Source: a bacterium
Lineage (GTDB): Bacteria; Patescibacteriota; Minisyncoccia; UBA6257; 2-01-FULL-56-20
DNA length: 5,269 nt
Reading direction: 5' to 3'
Assembly: GCA_021780545.1 (NCBI GenBank)
Contig: JAJXYP010000024.1
Location: forward strand, 1 to 5,269
Part shown: positions 4,607 through 5,269 of the stretch, piece after piece
How the letters are laid out: each line of letters starts with the position of its first letter
Numbering within the stretch: position 1 is the stretch's first letter
Translations under genes and position numbers: made by a program
Notes under the pieces: model-generated
Databases searched by the model: none
Told to the model about the DNA's origin: nothing
Seen by the model: only the letters and a program-made list of their open reading frames with translations

Positions 4607-5269
4607 CTACACCCCGAACCGCACGAAAATTCCCGATGGCACCACCCGGCCAACCGGCCCCGATTCCGCGACATGCAGCTCGCCGCATTCCGCGTCGGCG
4701 ACAATCGATGCTTTCGGAAAAGCGCCCTCCACCGCCTGCCGAAACGAGGCGGCGGCATAACCGGCCGCATAACCATTCAACAAAAAGAATGATCCGGACC
4801 GTTCGCTCCAGATTTCCGCAAGCGCGGAAAGGAGCCGCGGCAAACCTTCTTCAATCCGCCAAACCTCTCCCTTCGGTCCGCGGCCGAACGCCGGCGGATC
4901 GAGAATAATACCGTCATACGAAGCGCCGCGCCGCGCTTCGCGAGCTGCGAATTTCAGGGCGTCGTCGACAAGAAAGCGAATCGCGCCTTCGGAAACTTCC
5001 GACAGCCGCGCATTTTCCTTCGCCCATTCATTGCTCTGGCGCGACGCGTCAACGTGCGTCACGAAAGCACCGCCTTTCGCCGCAATCACGCTTGCAATAC
5101 CCGTATATCCGAACAGGTTCAGCACCGCCCGGTCCGGAGCCGACCGACGCGCAATCCACTCCCAATTCGCCGCCTGCTCCGGAAAAAATCCGGTGTGCTT
5201 GAACGACGTCGGACGAATCATAAAACGCGCCTCCTCCCAGGCCAACTCCCAGGACATCGGCAGGTCGCC
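4607..5269 (-). CDS. Class I SAM-dependent methyltransferase, COG1092/RlmI-like (partial, N-terminus outside window)
   Basis: The visible 220 residues form the Rossmann-fold methyltransferase domain. Counting from the first visible residue, there is a family-specific F-K-H-T-G-F-F-P-E-Q (23-32), motif I as N-L-F-G-Y-T-G (51-57), an acidic residue for the SAM ribose (D74 in H-V-D-A-S), V-D-D-A (101-104) for the adenine side, and the catalytic D-P-P-A-F (124-128). The D-P-P-A-F form and N-L-F-x-Y-T-G are typical of RlmI/RlmK-like enzymes, which methylate C5 of cytosine or N7 of guanine in 23S rRNA; the substrate here cannot be told. The frame runs open to the window end (G-D-L-P before the Met at 5257). 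That ATG has no ribosome-binding site and the residues around it read like an ongoing domain, so it is not taken as the start. Any N-terminal RNA-binding PUA domain would lie outside. No clear terminator follows the stop. Confidence 0.88.
   Translation of the reverse strand, partial: GDLPMSWELAWEEARFMIRPTSFKHTGFFPEQAANWEWIARRSAPDRAVLNLFGYTGIASVIAAKGGAFVTHVDASRQSNEWAKENARLSEVSEGAIRFLVDDALKFAAREARRGASYDGIILDPPAFGRGPKGEVWRIEEGLPRLLSALAEIWSERSGSFFLLNGYAAGYAAASFRQAVEGAFPKASIVADAECGELHVAESGPVGRVVPSGIFVRFGV

Noticed and set aside
4335..4688. A 117-codon frame on the minus strand overlapping the end of the methyltransferase
   Set aside because: Its start lies inside the methyltransferase gene in another frame without a ribosome-binding site, and the product is not recognisable. 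It is noted as part of the ambiguous gap instead of being called a gene.
4607..5257. The ATG at 5257 as start of the methyltransferase
   Set aside because: The frame is open to the window edge, no ribosome-binding site precedes the ATG, and the domain would begin too abruptly.

Overview
Every well-supported gene in this window lies on the minus strand. From right to left they are: the 3' part of a class I SAM-dependent methyltransferase gene (4607-5269, open at the window edge); a roughly 330-base gap with hairpins and no confident gene; a monocistronic 120-residue protein of unknown function with its own promoter and terminator (3891-4253); and a four-gene cluster reading infB (IF-2), rbfA, a family 1 glycoside hydrolase, and tsaC (YrdC/Sua5 type).

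The organism looks like a bacterium of the Candidate Phyla Radiation (Patescibacteria), most likely a GC-rich member of Parcubacteria. This is inference from gene style, not a database result. The IF-2 is only about 500 residues and begins almost directly at the GTPase domain, without the long N-terminal region usual in other bacteria. RbfA, TsaC and the GH1 enzyme are all compact. Genes are packed with overlaps of 4 and 14 bases. The methyltransferase carries the N-L-F-G-Y-T-G form of motif I, which I associate with COG1092-like enzymes.

The cluster infB-rbfA-GH1-tsaC appears to be one transcription unit. A promoter with an extended -10 box ends 7 bases before the infB ATG, so the mRNA is probably leaderless or nearly so. 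infB and rbfA are separated by 21 bases, rbfA and GH1 overlap by 14, and GH1 and tsaC overlap by 4 (ATGA). Three genes serve translation: initiation, 30S maturation, and the first step of tRNA t6A synthesis. The fourth, a cytoplasmic beta-glycosidase, is the surprising member, since its start and stop are both embedded in the neighbouring housekeeping genes.

The 120-residue gene has an extended -10 promoter, a strong Shine-Dalgarno sequence, a GTG start and a rho-independent terminator that separates it from infB. I do not recognise its family. The gap upstream of it holds a two-part 36-base hairpin, a second perfect hairpin, and an ambiguous reading frame that is open on both strands. I found no tRNA, rRNA, CRISPR array, insertion sequence or recognisable defence system. 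The most distinctive items are the glycosidase inside a translation operon, the orphan small gene, and the structured gap.
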